From: DASTYK01 sp964430275
GTDB taxonomy: Bacteria > Gemmatimonadota > Gemmatimonadetes > Longimicrobiales > RSA9
Length of the DNA: 25,179 nt
Reading direction: 5' to 3'
NCBI GenBank assembly: GCA_964430275.1
Contig: CAYSGF010000303.1
Span: forward strand, 1 to 25,179
Below are positions 23,520 through 25,179 of the stretch, one piece after another. The notes beneath the pieces were generated by a model that searched no databases, was not told where the DNA came from, and saw nothing but the letters and a program-made list of their open reading frames with translations. Numbering within the stretch: the first letter of the stretch is position 1; the number at the start of each line of letters is the position of its first letter. Position numbers and translations under genes: made by a program.

Positions 23520-24367
23520 GCGAGCGTGTGGAGACGGAGCGGCCCGCATCATCGCTGTCGGACCAGCAGTCGGTGGAGTCACGTCGCGCCGACGAAGCCC
23601 AGCCCGCAGGCGTGAGTCAAGCGGGGACCCGGTCCGCGCAGGGAGAGGTCACGATCGATGCGCTGCCGGAGCGGGTATGGCAGGCGCTCACGGATGCGCG
23701 CGAGCTGGAGCGGTGGTTTCCCCTCGATGCGCGCGTCGAGCCGGGCGTGGGCGGGAGCATCTGGATGTCGTGGCGGAACGAGTTTGCCGGCGACATGAAG
23801 ATTCTCGTGTGGGAGCCGCCTTGCCATTTGCGAACGGAGTGGTCGTTCGGCGAAGGCGGTCAGCCCGCGCAGATCACGGATTACATGATCGAAGCGCAGG
23901 CCGGCAGGACGGTAGTACGCGTCGTCACCTCGGGCTTTCCGCTCGATGCATCGTGGGACGGCTGGGTGGAGGGTACGAATCGCGGCTGGGCCTTCGAGCT
24001 GCGCTCGCTGAAGCACTACCTGGAACGGCACTCCGGTGAGCAGCGTCAGGTGATCTACCTGCGCCGCCGGGTGCCGCTCGCGCCCGTGGAGGCATGGGAG
24101 CGCCTGAGGAGCAGTGGGCTCGGCGGGTGGCTGAATGCGGGGGAGCCGTTCGACGACCGGCGCGCGAGTCAGTACGCGGCAATCGTGCAGGAGCCGCCCG
24201 ACGCAATGTTCCGGCTGTCCGTGGAGCCGGCGAGTGCGGGCATCGAGCAGCCGGAGATCGTGCTGTTCCTGTCTTCGTGGGGGGAACAGCAGGGACGCCT
24301 CGCCGGGCTGGAGCGGGAATGGACGGAGCAGCTCGAGCGGGTCTTCCCCGAGGGTACGACGCCGTGA
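23516..24367 (+). CDS. AHSA1/SRPBCC-family START-like protein
   Basis: 283 aa. The ATG overlaps the ArsR-type stop (ATGA), with GGAGG just upstream. A low-complexity N-region (1-42) precedes the AHSA1/SRPBCC core at about 43-170: EVTIDALPERVWQALTDARELERWFPLDARVEPGVGG, then RVVTSGFPLDASWDGWVEGTNRGWAFELRSLKHYLE. Such proteins have a hydrophobic ligand cavity. Residues 175-283 form a second, less clear domain (LRRRVPLAPVEAWERLRS; FLSSWGEQQGRLAGLEREW). ArsR plus AHSA1 is a common pair, usually linked to hydrophobic small molecules or stress. The ligand is unknown. The frame is open upstream into the regulator, but that is a shadow. Confidence 0.87.
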   Translation: MSERVETERPASSLSDQQSVESRRADEAQPAGVSQAGTRSAQGEVTIDALPERVWQALTDARELERWFPLDARVEPGVGGSIWMSWRNEFAGDMKILVWEPPCHLRTEWSFGEGGQPAQITDYMIEAQAGRTVVRVVTSGFPLDASWDGWVEGTNRGWAFELRSLKHYLERHSGEQRQVIYLRRRVPLAPVEAWERLRSSGLGGWLNAGEPFDDRRASQYAAIVQEPPDAMFRLSVEPASAGIEQPEIVLFLSSWGEQQGRLAGLEREWTEQLERVFPEGTTP

Positions 24368-24396
24368 CGCTCCTTCCGCGCTGACCCCGCGGATCA

Positions 24397-24452
24397 CGGC
24401 CGCTCGATCCCTCTCGTGCTGTCCGAGAGCAGGGGACGAGGTCGAGCGGCCG
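24397..24452. terminator. Long inverted repeat, likely bidirectional terminator
   Basis: CGGCCGCTCGA (24397-24407) is perfectly complementary to TCGAGCGGCCG (24442-24452). An inner CTCTCG/CGAGAG stem (24411-24416 and 24424-24429) lies between them. It sits between the convergent stops at 24367 and 24462, so it probably ends transcription from both sides. Confidence 0.6.
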
Positions 24453-24461
24453 CTGCATCCG

Positions 24462-25178
24462 TCACTGCTTCTCGCTGCACATCGCCTCGAGAAGGTCCGC
24501 CTTCATTTCCAGCCGTGCGCCTGGCTCGAGCATGAGGCTCCGGCCGCCCTTGATCTGCGCGGCCAGTCCCTGGAGCGGAAGGCCGTACCCCCGGCGCTCG
24601 TTCGCAACCTCCCCCTTCACACCCACGATGACGCGTCCATCGCCGCGGTTCGTGACGACGCGCGCATGGCTACCGTAGTAGTTGGAGCCGTCGTTCTTCT
24701 GCTTCTCGAACTTCCAGTCCGTCACGAACACGCGCTTCTGCCCGGGCTGCAGAGTGAGGCGCTCCGTTCCCAGGTTGCCATCCGGCCTGCCGAGTGCTGC
24801 CCACATGTTGTCCGCGCGCTGGTACTCGAGGAGGCACGGCCGCGGCGAGCTCGCCGTCGAACCCGCGGACGTCCCCGCGCCGCCGCTGCCCGCCGTGCCG
24901 CTCGGCGGCGACCCGGTCGAGCCGCCGGTGGTACCGGCGCCCGTGCCGCCGGGATTGCTGATGCCACCCGGCACCCGCGCCGAGCCACCCGCACTGGTCC
25001 CGCCTGCACCTGGATTCCCGCCGGCGCGCGGCGTACCACCCGCTGCTGGATTCCCGCCGGTCGCGCTGCCGCCCGTAGCGGCGTGGCCGCCGCCGGCCCC
25101 GCGCGGAGCGGAAACCTCGTCACCCCCGCCCGCCGCAGCCACCACGTCGTCGTCCGGCGCGGCGCGGCCAAAGCCGGC
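24462..25178 (-). CDS. Gly-rich low-complexity protein with C-terminal domain (N-terminus outside window)
   Basis: The frame is open to the right edge, so the start is not seen; GTG 25145 is the first internal start. About 85 residues of Gly/Ala/Thr/Ser/Pro repeats (motifs such as GGNPAAGGTP and GGNPGAGGTS) form an extended linker. It is followed by about 130 residues: CLLEYQRADNMWAALGRPDGN, TERLTLQPGQKRVFVTDWKFEKQ, YYGSHARVVTNRGDGRVIVGVKGEV and LMLEPGARLEMKADL. The C-terminal domain looks beta-rich, and I do not recognise it. Gly-rich linkers of this kind are typical of exported or surface proteins, but no signal is visible here. Confidence 0.65.
   Translation of the reverse strand, partial: AGFGRAAPDDDVVAAAGGGDEVSAPRGAGGGHAATGGSATGGNPAAGGTPRAGGNPGAGGTSAGGSARVPGGISNPGGTGAGTTGGSTGSPPSGTAGSGGAGTSAGSTASSPRPCLLEYQRADNMWAALGRPDGNLGTERLTLQPGQKRVFVTDWKFEKQKNDGSNYYGSHARVVTNRGDGRVIVGVKGEVANERRGYGLPLQGLAAQIKGGRSLMLEPGARLEMKADLLEAMCSEKQ
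25010..25060. repeat. 36-bp-period coding repeat in the Gly-rich linker
   Basis: CTGGATTCCCGCCGG occurs at 25010-25024 and again at 25046-25060. The 36-base spacing keeps frame and encodes the GGNPGAGG / GGNPAAGG repeats, suggesting growth of the linker by slippage or unequal exchange. Confidence 0.55.
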
Positions 25179-25179
25179 G

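Noticed and set aside
1..25179. CRISPR arrays, tRNA or rRNA genes, insertion sequences, phage or attachment sites
   Set aside because: No regularly spaced repeats, cloverleaf-like sequence, transposase motif or terminal inverted repeats were recognised on either strand.

Overview
This is a GC-rich chromosomal window from a Gram-negative bacterium with abundant lipoproteins, Tat-exported enzymes and haem proteins. The mixture suggests a Gemmatimonadota-like soil organism: a GMC dehydrogenase with its subunit 3, exported TIM-barrel isomerase-like proteins, a large LuxR-type ATPase regulator and many small lipoproteins. Acidobacteriota or Myxococcota cannot be excluded, because no rRNA or phylogenetic marker gene is present. 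I see no tRNA, rRNA, CRISPR array, insertion sequence or phage gene. Coding density is high, and no gene-free stretch exceeds 300 bases.

Layout: (1) 3-806, the 3' part of a DUF1206 membrane protein. (2) 826-7921, a redox/sulfur-type block. A lipoprotein and a di-haem MauG/cytochrome-c-peroxidase-like protein lie on the minus strand. They diverge from a large ATPase-LuxR regulator, which is followed by a selenium-binding-protein/methanethiol-oxidase gene, a 25-codon coupled mini-ORF and a polytopic membrane protein. (3) 8011-9597, a DUF4105 periplasmic protein and a small lipoprotein of unknown function. (4) 9598-13940, a four-gene minus-strand operon: two Tat-exported xylose-isomerase-like TIM barrels, a GMC flavoprotein dehydrogenase and its Tat-targeted subunit 3. 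It diverges from an arylsulfatase lipoprotein (14175-15878), which suggests oxidation and desulfation of a carbohydrate or polyol in the periplasm. (5) 15976-18043, an RsbQ-type alpha/beta hydrolase overlapping a PAS histidine kinase. (6) 18259-21511, an envelope cluster: a four-TM coiled-coil protein, an overlapping vWA/MIDAS lipoprotein, a small lipoprotein and a one-TM microprotein. (7) 21529-22701, a class V aminotransferase, divergent from an ArsR-type regulator plus AHSA1/SRPBCC pair (22893-24367). (8) 24462 to the right edge, a Gly-rich low-complexity protein with a C-terminal domain.

The most interesting item is region 5. The hydrolase keeps RsbQ's length and catalytic numbering (Ser96, Asp219, His247). 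The N-terminal PAS and coiled coil of its partner look like Bacillus RsbP, but the PP2C phosphatase output has been replaced by a histidine kinase. Other points worth attention are the mini-ORF joined by stop/start overlaps on both sides, a short motif that recurs upstream of four transcription units with consistent polarity, a perfect 16-bp AT-rich operator at the ArsR gene, and the uncharacterised vWA/coiled-coil envelope cluster.
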